Shown in pieces: positions 28,452 through 37,703 of a stretch of 64,000 nt of DNA (positions within the stretch are counted from its first letter, which is position 1; every line of letters begins with the position of its first letter). Below the pieces are notes generated by a model. The model did no database searches. It had not been told where the DNA came from and saw only the letters and a program-made list of their open reading frames with translations. Source of the DNA: Deltaproteobacteria bacterium. Lineage in GTDB: Bacteria > UBA10199 > JACPAL01. Where the stretch lies: assembly GCA_016180855.1 (NCBI GenBank), contig JACPAL010000016.1, forward strand, positions 1 to 64,000. The letters are read 5' to 3'. The position numbers and the translations under genes are program-made.

Positions 28452-28749
28452 GCCTTAACATATCCTGATCGGTCGCAACTGGCAAGAGGAGCAAGGCCAC
28501 AAAGAATAAAACGGTCAGGGTCAGGACCCAGTAGATAAGTTTTCTCTCTGAAATCAGGTGCATAAAGTAACTCGCCACGAGCGACCCCTTCACGGTCGCA
28601 ATGATGAGCGCAACCGCAATCGCCCCCTTTGTGGAGAGATCCAGGTAGGAGACTGACACCGTTACAAGCGTCAACGCCGCCAAGGCAACAAACACGGAGA
28701 TGTAGATCCGGACATGCTTTTTAACATCAAAGAGACCCTCATGAGACAT
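28441..28749 (-). CDS. Cytochrome c oxidase subunit IV (bacterial, caa3/aa3 type)
   Basis: About 102 residues with three membrane helices. The pattern STKGAIAVALIIATVKGSLVASYFMHL is the prokaryotic subunit IV signature. The ribosome-binding site GGGAGG is spaced correctly for the ATG at 28749, not for the ATG six bases upstream. It lies between subunit III and the CSVCFG protein. Confidence 0.9.
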   Translation of the reverse strand: MSHEGLFDVKKHVRIYISVFVALAALTLVTVSVSYLDLSTKGAIAVALIIATVKGSLVASYFMHLISERKLIYWVLTLTVLFFVALLLLPVATDQDMLRHVP

Positions 28750-28767
28750 AAGCATCCTCCCGCTCTC

Positions 28768-29367
28768 TTACAAAAGGTACAGCACAGGAAACAGGAATAT
28801 CCACACGAGATCGACAAAATGCCAGTAGAGCCCCGCTGCCTCAACACGGCCAGCGAACTGCTTGGGGTTGCTCTTCCAAAGAGCCGCCCCCGGAAATAGC
28901 AGATAGGTATTGACCAAAATTCCCCCCATTACGTGCAGGCCGTGCAGACCGGTCAAGGTGAAATAAATGGCAAGAAAGGTGTTTTTTGAGGGGAAGAGGC
29001 CGTGGTGAAATTTGGCCGTGTATTCAAAGTACTTGATAATTAAAAAGCCAAAGGAAAGGAGGATCGTCGAAGCCATGAAGAGACGATAGCGGTCAAACCG
29101 GTTCATCATGAGCGAGGCCCAAGCCATCACCATCGTGACACTCGAACTGATCAACACCATCGTATTAAGTGTCGCAAGGGGAACATTGAGAATGGAGGAG
29201 CCTTCCGGCCAGTTCAGGCTTCCAACCCGAAGGATAATATAAGTCGAAAAGAGGGCGCCAAAAAGCATCACCTCGGAGGCCAAAAACAGCCAGACCCCCA
29301 GTTTGGAATTGGTAACCCCTGTAACCGGATGAGGATCTTCAATATGATGAATGAGTGAGTTAGACAT
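28768..29367 (-). CDS. coxC: Cytochrome c oxidase subunit III
   Basis: About 199 residues, five helices: KLGVWLFLASEVMLFGALFSTY, the conserved FTLTGLHGLHVMGG and a C-terminal YWHFVDLVWIFLF. This is the short five-helix form. The ATG at 29367 overlaps the last codons of coxA, so translation is coupled; a longer frame to 29421 is inside coxA. Confidence 0.95.
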   Translation of the reverse strand: MSNSLIHHIEDPHPVTGVTNSKLGVWLFLASEVMLFGALFSTYIILRVGSLNWPEGSSILNVPLATLNTMVLISSSVTMVMAWASLMMNRFDRYRLFMASTILLSFGFLIIKYFEYTAKFHHGLFPSKNTFLAIYFTLTGLHGLHVMGGILVNTYLLFPGAALWKSNPKQFAGRVEAAGLYWHFVDLVWIFLFPVLYLL

Positions 29368-31075
29368 TTTGAGGTATGAAATCCTCCTTCTCTCCTGGAA
29401 CACTGTACTCATACGGCCCACGGTTCACCTCCGGTTCCTTCAAAAAATTTCCGTGGGGCGGAGGCGTTGGCGTAGCCCATTCAAGGGTTGTTGCCTGCCA
29501 TGGATTCTCGGGGGCCTGTCTCCCCTTCTTAAGGCTCCAGAAAAAATTGATAACAAAGAGGAGCTGAACCAATCCAAGAATCCATGCGGAATAGGACATG
29601 AAAACATTTGTCCCCTGAAGACCCTGGGCATGGGCATACATCGTTGGTGTATGTAGACGTCGCGAGGCGCCGGCAATTCCCTGAATGAACATCGGGAAGA
29701 AAACCCCGTTTAAGCAAAGAAATGAGCCCCAAAAATGGATCTTGCCTAAAGTCTCATTCATAAATCGGCCCGTCACCTTTGGATACCAGTGGTAAACACC
29801 GGCAAACAGCGCCAGCAAGGTCCCTGGGGCCACAACATAATGAAAGTGACCAATCACATAATAGGTGTCGTGGAGGTGAATATCCGAAGCCGCCAGCCCA
29901 AGAGGAAGTCCGGTCAATCCACCGATGGCGAACATCGGCAGAAATGCCAGGGCAAAGTGCATCGGCACGGTATAACGGATCGATCCTCCCCAAAGGGTTA
30001 AGACAAGGACCGTCAGGATGATAACGGAGGGGATCGAGATGATCATTGTTGTGACCTGAAAGAAATTTGAAATCGCAGTCCCCATCCCGGTCATGAACAT
30101 ATGATGCGCCCAGACAAGGAACGACATGAAACCCAAAAAGAGGGAGGCACCGACAATCGTCTTGTAACCATAAAGAGGCTTGCGTGTATTCGTGACAATA
30201 ATTTCGGTCACAATCCCCATGGCAGGCAGGATCAGGACATAGACCTCCGGATGGGCCAGAAACCAGAAAAGGTGCTGCCAAAGGATCGGGTTTCCCCCGC
30301 CACTTACCGGGAGAGGCATCCCACTCACGACAAGACCGCTTGGCAGAAAAAAACTCGTTCCGGCCAGACGATCCATCAGTTGCAGGACACCGGCCGCCTC
30401 GAGGGGCGGAAAGGCAAGCAAAAGCAGAAACGAAGTAACAAACTGCGCCCAGACGAAAAATGGGAGCCTGAAGAACGTAAGCCCTTTCGCGCGGAGCTGA
30501 ACAATGGTGACAATAAAATTAACCGATCCGAGCAATGACGAGGTGATCAACGCTACCATGCCGAAGAGCCAAACGGTCTGACCGGTCGTCGCGATATCCG
30601 ATAAGGGGGGGTAGGAGGTCCAACCGGAATTGGCCGCCCCTCCTGGCACAAAAAAACTCGTGAGCATCACAACGCCACCGACGAAGTAGCACCAGTAGCT
30701 GGCGGCATTCAGCTTGGGGAATGCCATATCGGGGGCACCGATCTGGAGCGGAACGAGATAGTTTCCAAAGCCCCCCACCGCAAGCGGGACAACCCCCAAG
30801 AAAACCATGATCGTTCCGTGCATGGCACCGAGCGAATTATAAAATTCGGGAAGCATCATACCACCCGGCATTGTCGTCTCGCTAAACAAGCCTCCAATCC
30901 ACGGGAGCGGCTCACCCGGATAGGCGAGCTGCCAACGCATGAGCATCATGAGACAAAAACCGAAAAAGAGAAAAACAAGTCCGGTGAGGCCATACTGGAG
31001 GCCGATCACCTTGTGATCAACCGAAAAAACAGTGCGTCGAAGAAAGCCTAAATGTTCACCGTGATCTTCACTCAT
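29360..31075 (-). CDS. coxA: Cytochrome c oxidase subunit I
   Basis: 571 residues, twelve helices, the catalytic heme a/heme a3-CuB subunit. Visible: HGTIMVF (heme a ligand), HPEVYVLILP (CuB His and cross-linked Tyr), AHHMF (CuB His pair) and HDTYYVIGHFHYV (heme ligands near the C-terminal third). The C-terminal tail is Pro-rich. It lies four bases into subunit II. Confidence 0.98.
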   Translation of the reverse strand: MSEDHGEHLGFLRRTVFSVDHKVIGLQYGLTGLVFLFFGFCLMMLMRWQLAYPGEPLPWIGGLFSETTMPGGMMLPEFYNSLGAMHGTIMVFLGVVPLAVGGFGNYLVPLQIGAPDMAFPKLNAASYWCYFVGGVVMLTSFFVPGGAANSGWTSYPPLSDIATTGQTVWLFGMVALITSSLLGSVNFIVTIVQLRAKGLTFFRLPFFVWAQFVTSFLLLLAFPPLEAAGVLQLMDRLAGTSFFLPSGLVVSGMPLPVSGGGNPILWQHLFWFLAHPEVYVLILPAMGIVTEIIVTNTRKPLYGYKTIVGASLFLGFMSFLVWAHHMFMTGMGTAISNFFQVTTMIISIPSVIILTVLVLTLWGGSIRYTVPMHFALAFLPMFAIGGLTGLPLGLAASDIHLHDTYYVIGHFHYVVAPGTLLALFAGVYHWYPKVTGRFMNETLGKIHFWGSFLCLNGVFFPMFIQGIAGASRRLHTPTMYAHAQGLQGTNVFMSYSAWILGLVQLLFVINFFWSLKKGRQAPENPWQATTLEWATPTPPPHGNFLKEPEVNRGPYEYSVPGEKEDFIPQNV

Positions 31076-31842
31076 AGCTGTCCCCCCGGTTGTGTCTCCA
31101 GATAACTCTCCTGCTCCTTCATCCAGACCTCATACTCCTCCGGCGTATCAATACTTACAAAACCCCGCATCAGGGTATGGCCGACTCCACAGAGCTGGGC
31201 GCACATGATTTCATACTGCCCTGTCTGTGTCGCCTCCCACCAGATCGGAACGACCATCCCCGGAACGGCGTCTTGCTTGACCCGTAAAACCGGGATCGAA
31301 AAACTGTGAATGACATCTTTGGACGTAATATGGGCAATGACCGGTTTGTGGACGGGGAAATGGAGCCAGCCAACCGAGACGATATCATCCTTGCCTGCCG
31401 GATCATCCGGATTTAAACCGATCGGATCTGCATCGCTGATAAAACGGGGGTCCGTTCCTCCAAAAACACCGTCTCGTCCCGGATAATGAATGTTCCAGGC
31501 GAATTGCTGGGCAACAACACGAATGACAAGCGAATCCTGTTCCCGCGGAAATTCCGATTTGTATTTTGACCAGATCGGGAACGAGAGACCGATCAAGAGA
31601 AAAATCTCAAACAGGACGACGCCGATCTCAAGATATTTGGGAAGTCGTGACTTGGCCGATTCATAACTGGCCCTCTGGCCGGGTTTCGCACGGAATCGGA
31701 TCAGCGAATAGAGTAGAAAGAGGCCCCAGCCGACAAACAGGACGGCGGCAAACCAGTGGACAACGTTGATCAACTGATCGATCGCCGGACTCTGTGTCGA
31801 AAGACTCGGTGGAAAACCCCAACCGTAACCTGTTGTCTCCAT
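31072..31842 (-). CDS. coxB: Cytochrome c oxidase subunit II
   Basis: 256 residues: two N-terminal membrane helices and a periplasmic CuA domain. The CuA ligands are visible: DVIHSFSIP (His), then CAQLCGVGHTLMRG (two Cys, His, Met). No fused cytochrome c is present, so electrons must come from a separate carrier. First gene of the minus-strand operon coxB-coxA-coxC-subunit IV. Confidence 0.97.
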   Translation of the reverse strand: METTGYGWGFPPSLSTQSPAIDQLINVVHWFAAVLFVGWGLFLLYSLIRFRAKPGQRASYESAKSRLPKYLEIGVVLFEIFLLIGLSFPIWSKYKSEFPREQDSLVIRVVAQQFAWNIHYPGRDGVFGGTDPRFISDADPIGLNPDDPAGKDDIVSVGWLHFPVHKPVIAHITSKDVIHSFSIPVLRVKQDAVPGMVVPIWWEATQTGQYEIMCAQLCGVGHTLMRGFVSIDTPEEYEVWMKEQESYLETQPGGQL

Positions 31843-31941
31843 AAAAATGAACTCGCCGCGCTACCATACTGTTTTTTTTACGTCAACAAAACAGTCGCTT
31901 GATGAAAAAAAGGCGAGGTGCTAGCAACTCAAATCATCAGA

Positions 31942-32802
31942 ATGAAATCAAGAAAATTGGCACTGGTAATCACGCTTCTCACCTTCTGTCTCATCCTGCT
32001 CGGTGGTATTGTGCATGGGACTGACTCGAGCCTTGCCTGCCCCGACTGGCCTCTCTGTTACGGAAGTCTCTTCCCCGAGATGAAAGGGAACATCGCTGTT
32101 GAACACGGTCACCGTCTGCTGGCTGCGATGGTCGGCCTGTTGACGATTATCTTGGCCGTTTTTCTGAGACAAGAATTCCCAAACAACAGAGGGCTCCACC
32201 GACTTGGCCTAGCTGCCCTCTTTCTCGTAATCTTTCAGGGGGTCCTGGGTGGAATCACCGTCCTCTACAAACTGTCCGATCTCGTCTCAACCGCCCATCT
32301 CGGAATGTCGATGATCTTTTTTTCAACGCTACTCCTGATAGTTTTAACTTTAAGGAGTCCTAAAAGTTTTTCTGAGGCGAGGAAGGGTACGCCCCCGTCA
32401 ACTCAGTTTATAAAACTCATGATCGCCCTCCTTTTTCTTCAGATTCTCCTCGGCGCCTTTGTCCGCCACAGCGGATCGGGTCTCCTCTGCCCTGATATAC
32501 CGATGTGCTACGGTTCCTGGTGGCCGATCGACAGTTGGGGTCGTCAGATCCATATGCTGCATCGGTTGATGGCGGTTGTCCTCCTCCTGCTTTCAATCCC
32601 CCTCCCCTTTCTTTATTGGAAAATAAGCGATGACCTGACAAAGGCAGTCCTTTCGGCAATCCCGCTACTTCTCCTCTCTCAAACTGTTCTGGGAATCTTG
32701 AGTATTCAAATGCTGCTTGGATTGATCCCGTTGACAGCCCATCTCGCCATTGCCGTATTGCTCATTGGAAGCCTCATGACGGCCCACGAAAGGCTCAGAT
32801 GA
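31942..32802 (+). CDS. ctaA: Heme A synthase
   Basis: COX15/CtaA family, about 286 residues in eight helices. Converts heme O to heme A. Conserved His regions VEHGHRLLA, STAHLGM and HMLHRLMA are present, and two similar four-helix halves each contain LCPD-type pairs (LACPDWPLCYG and LLCPDIPMCYGSW). The start ATG at 31942 is preferred over a GTG at 31918. It is divergent from coxB and overlaps ctaB by four bases. Confidence 0.95.
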   Translation: MKSRKLALVITLLTFCLILLGGIVHGTDSSLACPDWPLCYGSLFPEMKGNIAVEHGHRLLAAMVGLLTIILAVFLRQEFPNNRGLHRLGLAALFLVIFQGVLGGITVLYKLSDLVSTAHLGMSMIFFSTLLLIVLTLRSPKSFSEARKGTPPSTQFIKLMIALLFLQILLGAFVRHSGSGLLCPDIPMCYGSWWPIDSWGRQIHMLHRLMAVVLLLLSIPLPFLYWKISDDLTKAVLSAIPLLLLSQTVLGILSIQMLLGLIPLTAHLAIAVLLIGSLMTAHERLR

Positions 32803-33671
32803 TTCTGGATCTCCCGTCTCTGTCGGGGAAGGTATCGGATCTCTGGGCCCTCACGAAGCCGCGCATTACCTTTCTTGTCCTGTTAACGACGGCCGCCGGC
32901 CTCGGAATATCCCCCCTCCCCCTTGACCGCTCCCTCCTCATAATGACACTTGCGGGAACCGCCCTCCTTGTCGGCGCCGCGAATGCCCTCAACATGTATC
33001 TGGAGAGGGATGTCGATGCGCTCATGGAGAGGACGATGGATCGCCCCCTCCCTGCCAAGAGGCTTTCTCCTCAGATCGCCCTTTGGATGGGGATTTTTTT
33101 TGCAATCTGCTCAACCGTCCTGTTGTTCAAACAGGTCAACCAGCTGACCGCCTTGCTTGGCCTGACCGCCTTTATCAGTTACGTCTTGTTTTATACACCT
33201 CTTAAAAGGCGGAGCCTCGTAGCCCTCTTCATAGGGGCGATTCCAGGGGCAATCCCACCCCTTATGGGATGGACCGCAGCAACCGGCTCGATCAGCGGAC
33301 CTGGATTGGTCCTCTTCTTCATCCTCTTCCTGTGGCAGATCCCTCACTTCCTGGCGATCGCCCTTCTTTATAAGGAGGAATATGCGAAGGGGGGGATCCG
33401 GATCCTGCCGCTGGAGGCAGGCAATGAGGAGACGAAGAGGTGGATCGTGCGTTACTCCATTGGGTTAGTGGCGATCAGCCTCTATCCGAATCTGTTGGGC
33501 ATAGCCGGCCCTCTTTACTTCACGGTCGCCTCCCTGACCGGTCTCCTCTTTCTATGGATTGCCCTCTCCGGAATAAAAAAAAGGGCCTTGAGGCCTTGGG
33601 CCAGAACCCTTTTCTTTGCCTCGGTTATCTACCTTCCGGTGTTGTTGATCACCCTCGTTATTGGAAAATAA
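32799..33671 (+). CDS. ctaB: Heme O synthase (protoheme IX farnesyltransferase)
   Basis: UbiA-type prenyltransferase of 290 residues. Asp-rich motifs are NMYLERDVDALMERT (NxxxDxxxD) and the second loop around YTPLKRRS. It makes heme O, the precursor used by ctaA. It stops two bases before the stop of the convergent FG-GAP gene. Confidence 0.95.
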   Translation: MILDLPSLSGKVSDLWALTKPRITFLVLLTTAAGLGISPLPLDRSLLIMTLAGTALLVGAANALNMYLERDVDALMERTMDRPLPAKRLSPQIALWMGIFFAICSTVLLFKQVNQLTALLGLTAFISYVLFYTPLKRRSLVALFIGAIPGAIPPLMGWTAATGSISGPGLVLFFILFLWQIPHFLAIALLYKEEYAKGGIRILPLEAGNEETKRWIVRYSIGLVAISLYPNLLGIAGPLYFTVASLTGLLFLWIALSGIKKRALRPWARTLFFASVIYLPVLLITLVIGK

Positions 33672-33673
33672 GA

Positions 33674-35491
33674 CTATCGATTGATATGGATTGTCACTGT
33701 ATTGTCGTTGCTATTCGCAACCGCCAAGTCGAGCGCCCCGTCTCCGTCAAAATCACCGATTTCAACACCAGTGGGTTGATCTCCAACCGTTAAAAGGGCT
33801 TGGGTATCAAAGGTACAATTCCCCTTATTCAAAAAGATGGAGATAGTATCATCTATTGTGTTTTTACCGGCAATATCCAGATCACCATCCCCATCAAGAT
33901 CGGCACAAACATTGGCGCTCGCTCCATTACCTGCCGTTAATGTAGTGCTTTCTGAAAAACTGCCACTCCCATTATTTTTGACCACAGAAATGGTGGTCCC
34001 CGCCCCCTGATTAGCGTTGCCGGCAAACAGGTCCTCATCTCCATCGGCATCGCAGTCACAGCTAACAACACTTAAAGGGCGGGCCCCTACAGAGACGGTG
34101 GAGCTACTCCCGCATGTCAAGTTTCCACTACAGGAAAAAACTGTCAGACTGTTCGCCCCGGCCCCTCCATTCGCAACAGCAATATCGAGATCCCCGTCGT
34201 TATCAAAATCGGCCATCGTAATTAAATTGGGTCCCGTCAATCCTGTGAGCGTTGATGTAACTGTAAAAGTGCCGCTGCCGTTGTTGGACAAGAGGGAAAC
34301 GGTATTCCCATCCTCATTCGTTACCGCTAAATCAAGATCTCCATCATTATCCAGATCGCCGGGCATCACAATAAAAGGGGCATCCCCCACGGTAACATTA
34401 GTAGCGGTTCCAAATGAGCCCGAACCATTGCCGAGCAAAATCGAGATGCTGTCACCCGCATCATTGGCTGTCACCAGATCCAGGTTTCCACTCCCATCAA
34501 AATCCCCCGTGGCAATACCAAATGGTCCCAGCCCAACATTGAAATTAGTACCACCCCCAAAGGTTCCATCACCATTTCCAAAATAACAGGTGATCGTTGT
34601 CCCAAGATTGTTGTTATAATTGGTGCAGCAAAGATCATGACGAGAATCCCCGGTATAATCTCCGACGGCACAGCGACGTGGCTCGACCCCTCCCGCCACT
34701 AAGGTAGCAGTTCGGCTAAAGTTTGTCCCTCCTGTTCCCCTTACAAAGAGGTTTGTTCCATTGGCCACTTCAGTTTTATCAATCGTATTGTCAGCGTCTC
34801 GATCCGTCGTTGAATTGTCACTCGTTGGGTTGAGACCTTGGGTAGGCCTAAGCAGGGCTGTTACATTTCGGGTACAGAGTGTTGAATTCTTGCAGGTACA
34901 CCAGGTCCATCCATGAGCACTGACAAAAGGTTTTTGTCTGAAGAGGCACTCCTTCCAATCATTGATAGAATCCCCATCGGCATCATTCAAGACAAATGTT
35001 GTTGAATCGCTTTTAGAGCCTTCTGTAACCGTATAAACAACTTCAATATCGGCCTTCGTTGTTGAATTAGTCGGGATCGTCGTGTTGCCACTTGAAAGCT
35101 TGAGTTCTCTCGTGCCGGTGTCAAAGGTAAGGCCTGTTTCGGTCGATAATCCGGTCATTGAATAGGTCAATGTCGCACCACTCGTTGAGGCAGTTCCTGC
35201 CGGCATCGTAATGGTGGTAAACGCCTCTCCAGGGACAATACCGAGCGTATTTGTAGTGGTATTTGTAACTGCTGTTCGCACCGTGGTAGCCGTCGGTGCA
35301 TCCGGGGTCCCTGAACTGCCGCTGCCGCCATTATCCCCGCCTCCCCCTCCTCCACCTCCCCCAGAACTCTCAGAACTAGAAGTGCTTCCCCCGTCATCAA
35401 GGGAGGCGGCACATCCCATCAGAAGTGACAAGAAAAACGCCAACCAAACTGGAAAAAGTCGGAAAATGTAAAGCTGAGACCTTCTCTTCAT
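33674..35491 (-). CDS. FG-GAP/VCBS-repeat lipoprotein with polyglycine linker
   Basis: 605 residues: lipobox LLMGC (C27), then a Ser/Gly-rich linker with nine Gly in a row, a beta-rich domain (about 65-165, cadherin/Ig-like by pattern), a Cys-bearing segment (WCTCKNSTLCTRNV), and then about seven FG-GAP/VCBS repeats (DFDGSGNLDLV, DLDNDGDLDLAV, DFDNDGDLDIAV and similar). The DxDxDGxxD loops should bind calcium and form a beta-propeller. Surface-exposed recognition or adhesion is likely, ligand unknown. Confidence 0.87.
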   Translation of the reverse strand: MKRRSQLYIFRLFPVWLAFFLSLLMGCAASLDDGGSTSSSESSGGGGGGGGGDNGGSGSSGTPDAPTATTVRTAVTNTTTNTLGIVPGEAFTTITMPAGTASTSGATLTYSMTGLSTETGLTFDTGTRELKLSSGNTTIPTNSTTKADIEVVYTVTEGSKSDSTTFVLNDADGDSINDWKECLFRQKPFVSAHGWTWCTCKNSTLCTRNVTALLRPTQGLNPTSDNSTTDRDADNTIDKTEVANGTNLFVRGTGGTNFSRTATLVAGGVEPRRCAVGDYTGDSRHDLCCTNYNNNLGTTITCYFGNGDGTFGGGTNFNVGLGPFGIATGDFDGSGNLDLVTANDAGDSISILLGNGSGSFGTATNVTVGDAPFIVMPGDLDNDGDLDLAVTNEDGNTVSLLSNNGSGTFTVTSTLTGLTGPNLITMADFDNDGDLDIAVANGGAGANSLTVFSCSGNLTCGSSSTVSVGARPLSVVSCDCDADGDEDLFAGNANQGAGTTISVVKNNGSGSFSESTTLTAGNGASANVCADLDGDGDLDIAGKNTIDDTISIFLNKGNCTFDTQALLTVGDQPTGVEIGDFDGDGALDLAVANSNDNTVTIHINR

Positions 35492-35542
35492 GATACCGAT
35501 GGATTCTATAGTAAATCCCCCCGACGTGGTACCGGAATTTAG

Positions 35543-36685
35543 TCAGGCAACCACCTCTCTGGCAAGTAAGAATATCACTGCCATGAGCAGTGCAGCAAGA
35601 CAAAAAGGGGCGGCATACCATCGGTCATAAAGGAAACCGGCGATGAGCGGCCCTATAAACCGCCCCAGACTTGCACCGGATTGAAAGGTCCCCATCACGG
35701 CGCCCCTCAGGTGGGGGCCTGAACTCTTGGAGGCAAGACTGAGCAAAGAGGGAAAGACAATCCCTCGGCCAAGAGAACCCAAGCAAAGCGGAATGAGAAG
35801 AAGAATGACCCAGGGGACATGCGGACTGACCAGATAAGAGAAAACCAGAATGAGGGAGCCGGCCAAAACCAGCTTTTTCTCTCCAATCCTCTCAGAAAGG
35901 GGACGAATCAATCCCCCCTGAACCGCCATCATCACACAAGCCATCAAAACGATCACATAACTCACCTGGCGAACATCATAACCAAAACGATCTCTCATAA
36001 AAAAAGCAAAGATCGATTCCAACTGGTTGACGGAGAGGGTGAAGAGAAAATGGATGAGACAGAGCCAAAAAACCGGTTTCTGTCTTAAAACCTTCTGTGG
36101 AAGCGGATCCGGAATATGATGATGACGTGGCGGCTCTTGCAAGACAAAAAAGGAATAGATCAGATTGATCAAATTTAATAAGGCGGCGGTCAAAATCGGG
36201 ACCGAATATCCATAGGGGGCGAGCGCCCCACCAAGGGCGGGTCCCAAAAGAAAACCGATCCCAAAGGCAACCCCAATGAGCCCCATACCGACCATCCGCT
36301 CCTTCTCAGAGGTCAGGTCGGTCATCATTGCATTGGCGACACTGATGTTGGCAGCAAAAAAACCGCCCAGGGACCTCGCCAGAAGCAAGGACCAAAAACC
36401 GTTTGCCGATGCCATGAGGATAAGGGAAAGTGCGGACCCGGTGATCGTTATCAGAAGGATCCGTTTTCTCCCCCACCGGTCAGAGAGCCTTCCCCAAAAC
36501 GGCGAGAAAAAAAACTGCATCCCCGAATAGGACATTAAGAGGAAACCAAGGCGGGTGGCACTCGCACCAAACTCAGCTGCGTAAAACGGAAGGATCGGGA
36601 CAACAACACCGAAACCGATGAGATCAAGCGCCACAACACTGAAAAGAATGAATCGAGAACGCCTTAAAGGAGAGGGCGTTGACAT
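35543..36685 (-). CDS. Major facilitator superfamily transporter (drug efflux-like)
   Basis: About 380 residues, twelve helices. Motif A between helices 2 and 3 is GRLSDRWGRK, and the N-terminus LIGFGVVVPILPFYA is typical of the TetA/DHA1 group. The ATG at 36685 lies 30 bases from the start of the divergent SCO gene, so the two promoters must overlap. Substrate not assigned. Confidence 0.9.
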   Translation of the reverse strand: MSTPSPLRRSRFILFSVVALDLIGFGVVVPILPFYAAEFGASATRLGFLLMSYSGMQFFFSPFWGRLSDRWGRKRILLITITGSALSLILMASANGFWSLLLARSLGGFFAANISVANAMMTDLTSEKERMVGMGLIGVAFGIGFLLGPALGGALAPYGYSVPILTAALLNLINLIYSFFVLQEPPRHHHIPDPLPQKVLRQKPVFWLCLIHFLFTLSVNQLESIFAFFMRDRFGYDVRQVSYVIVLMACVMMAVQGGLIRPLSERIGEKKLVLAGSLILVFSYLVSPHVPWVILLLIPLCLGSLGRGIVFPSLLSLASKSSGPHLRGAVMGTFQSGASLGRFIGPLIAGFLYDRWYAAPFCLAALLMAVIFLLAREVVA

Positions 36686-36715
36686 AGGGGAACGGTTTAT
36701 GTCATCGAAGATCCC

Positions 36716-37288
36716 GTGAGGCAAGCAATACCTGCACTTTTTACCCTCCTCATCTTGTTGTTACCTCTCTCTTGCGATAAACCACTCCCCGTCTTCGGGC
36801 CCGTTTCTGATTTTAGCTTAACAGACCAGAGGGGGCGAACGATTGTGAACACGGATCTCGCTGGCACAACCTGGATTGCCAATTTTGTCTACACACGCTG
36901 CTCTGATATCTGTCCCATGCTCATGCAGAAGATGTCAGGCCTTCAGGACTTGATACAGAAGAGAGGCTGGCACAATCTGAAGCTCGTTACCTTCTCCGCT
37001 GATCCGTTGAATGACACGCCGGAGACGTTAAAGGCGTATGGCGACCGTTTCGGAGTCGACGATTCAGAATGGCTTCTTTTGACCGGCCCCCTGGAGGAGG
37101 TTGAGAAATCAGTTATTCGGGGATTCAAAATAACGATGCTAAAACAATCAACCGATCTCAATTCGTTCAGCATCCTCCACGGCGACCAGTTCGTCCTCGT
37201 TGACGCCCACGGAAAGATCCGCGGATACTATTCTCAAAGTGATATGCAAAAGCTGGAAAAAGGGATTGAACAATTACTGAGGGAATAA
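36716..37288 (+). CDS. SCO1/SenC copper chaperone
   Basis: 190 residues, GTG start. A signal sequence ends near LLPLSC, a lipoprotein-like cysteine. The thioredoxin fold has the copper-binding CSDICP (C-x3-C) and the distant His in ILHGDQFVLVD. It should deliver copper to the CuA centre of cytochrome oxidase subunit II. It abuts the DUF420 gene with no gap. Confidence 0.93.
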   Translation: MRQAIPALFTLLILLLPLSCDKPLPVFGPVSDFSLTDQRGRTIVNTDLAGTTWIANFVYTRCSDICPMLMQKMSGLQDLIQKRGWHNLKLVTFSADPLNDTPETLKAYGDRFGVDDSEWLLLTGPLEEVEKSVIRGFKITMLKQSTDLNSFSILHGDQFVLVDAHGKIRGYYSQSDMQKLEKGIEQLLRE

Positions 37289-37702
37289 ATGGACAACGGC
37301 ACTCTCCTGGCCACACTCAATGCCTCCCTCAACGGCCTCTCGGCCTTGCTGTTACTGATGGGCCTTTGGGCCATTAAAAAGAAAAAGGTCCTTTTCCATC
37401 GAGCCTGTATGATCAGTGCTTTTTCCGTTTCGGTCCTTTTTCTTATCTCTTACCTGACCCGATTTTACCTAACCGGCGTGCATCGATTTCCTGAAGAGGG
37501 ACTTATAAAAAAGATTTATCTGACAATCCTTTTCTCACATACCTGTTTGGCAGCGATGACACCGTTCCTCGCACTTCGTACCCTATTTTTGGCCTGGAAG
37601 AAAAATTTCACCGCCCATCGTCGAATAGCCCGAATCACCTATCCAATCTGGTTGTATGTCTCTGTAACAGGGGTGGTGGTCTATTGGATGCTGTATCATT
37701 AA
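37289..37702 (+). CDS. DUF420 membrane protein, probable oxidase assembly factor
   Basis: 137 residues, four helices. HRACMISAFSVSVLFLISYLTRFY and HRRIARITYPIWLYVSVTGVVVYWML match the DUF420 pattern (His in the helices, TYPIWLYVS near the end). Family members usually lie near cytochrome oxidase genes and some are required for its assembly; here the SCO gene directly precedes it. Its stop lies one base before the convergent M20 peptidase stop. Confidence 0.85.
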   Translation: MDNGTLLATLNASLNGLSALLLLMGLWAIKKKKVLFHRACMISAFSVSVLFLISYLTRFYLTGVHRFPEEGLIKKIYLTILFSHTCLAAMTPFLALRTLFLAWKKNFTAHRRIARITYPIWLYVSVTGVVVYWMLYH

Positions 37703-37703
37703 T

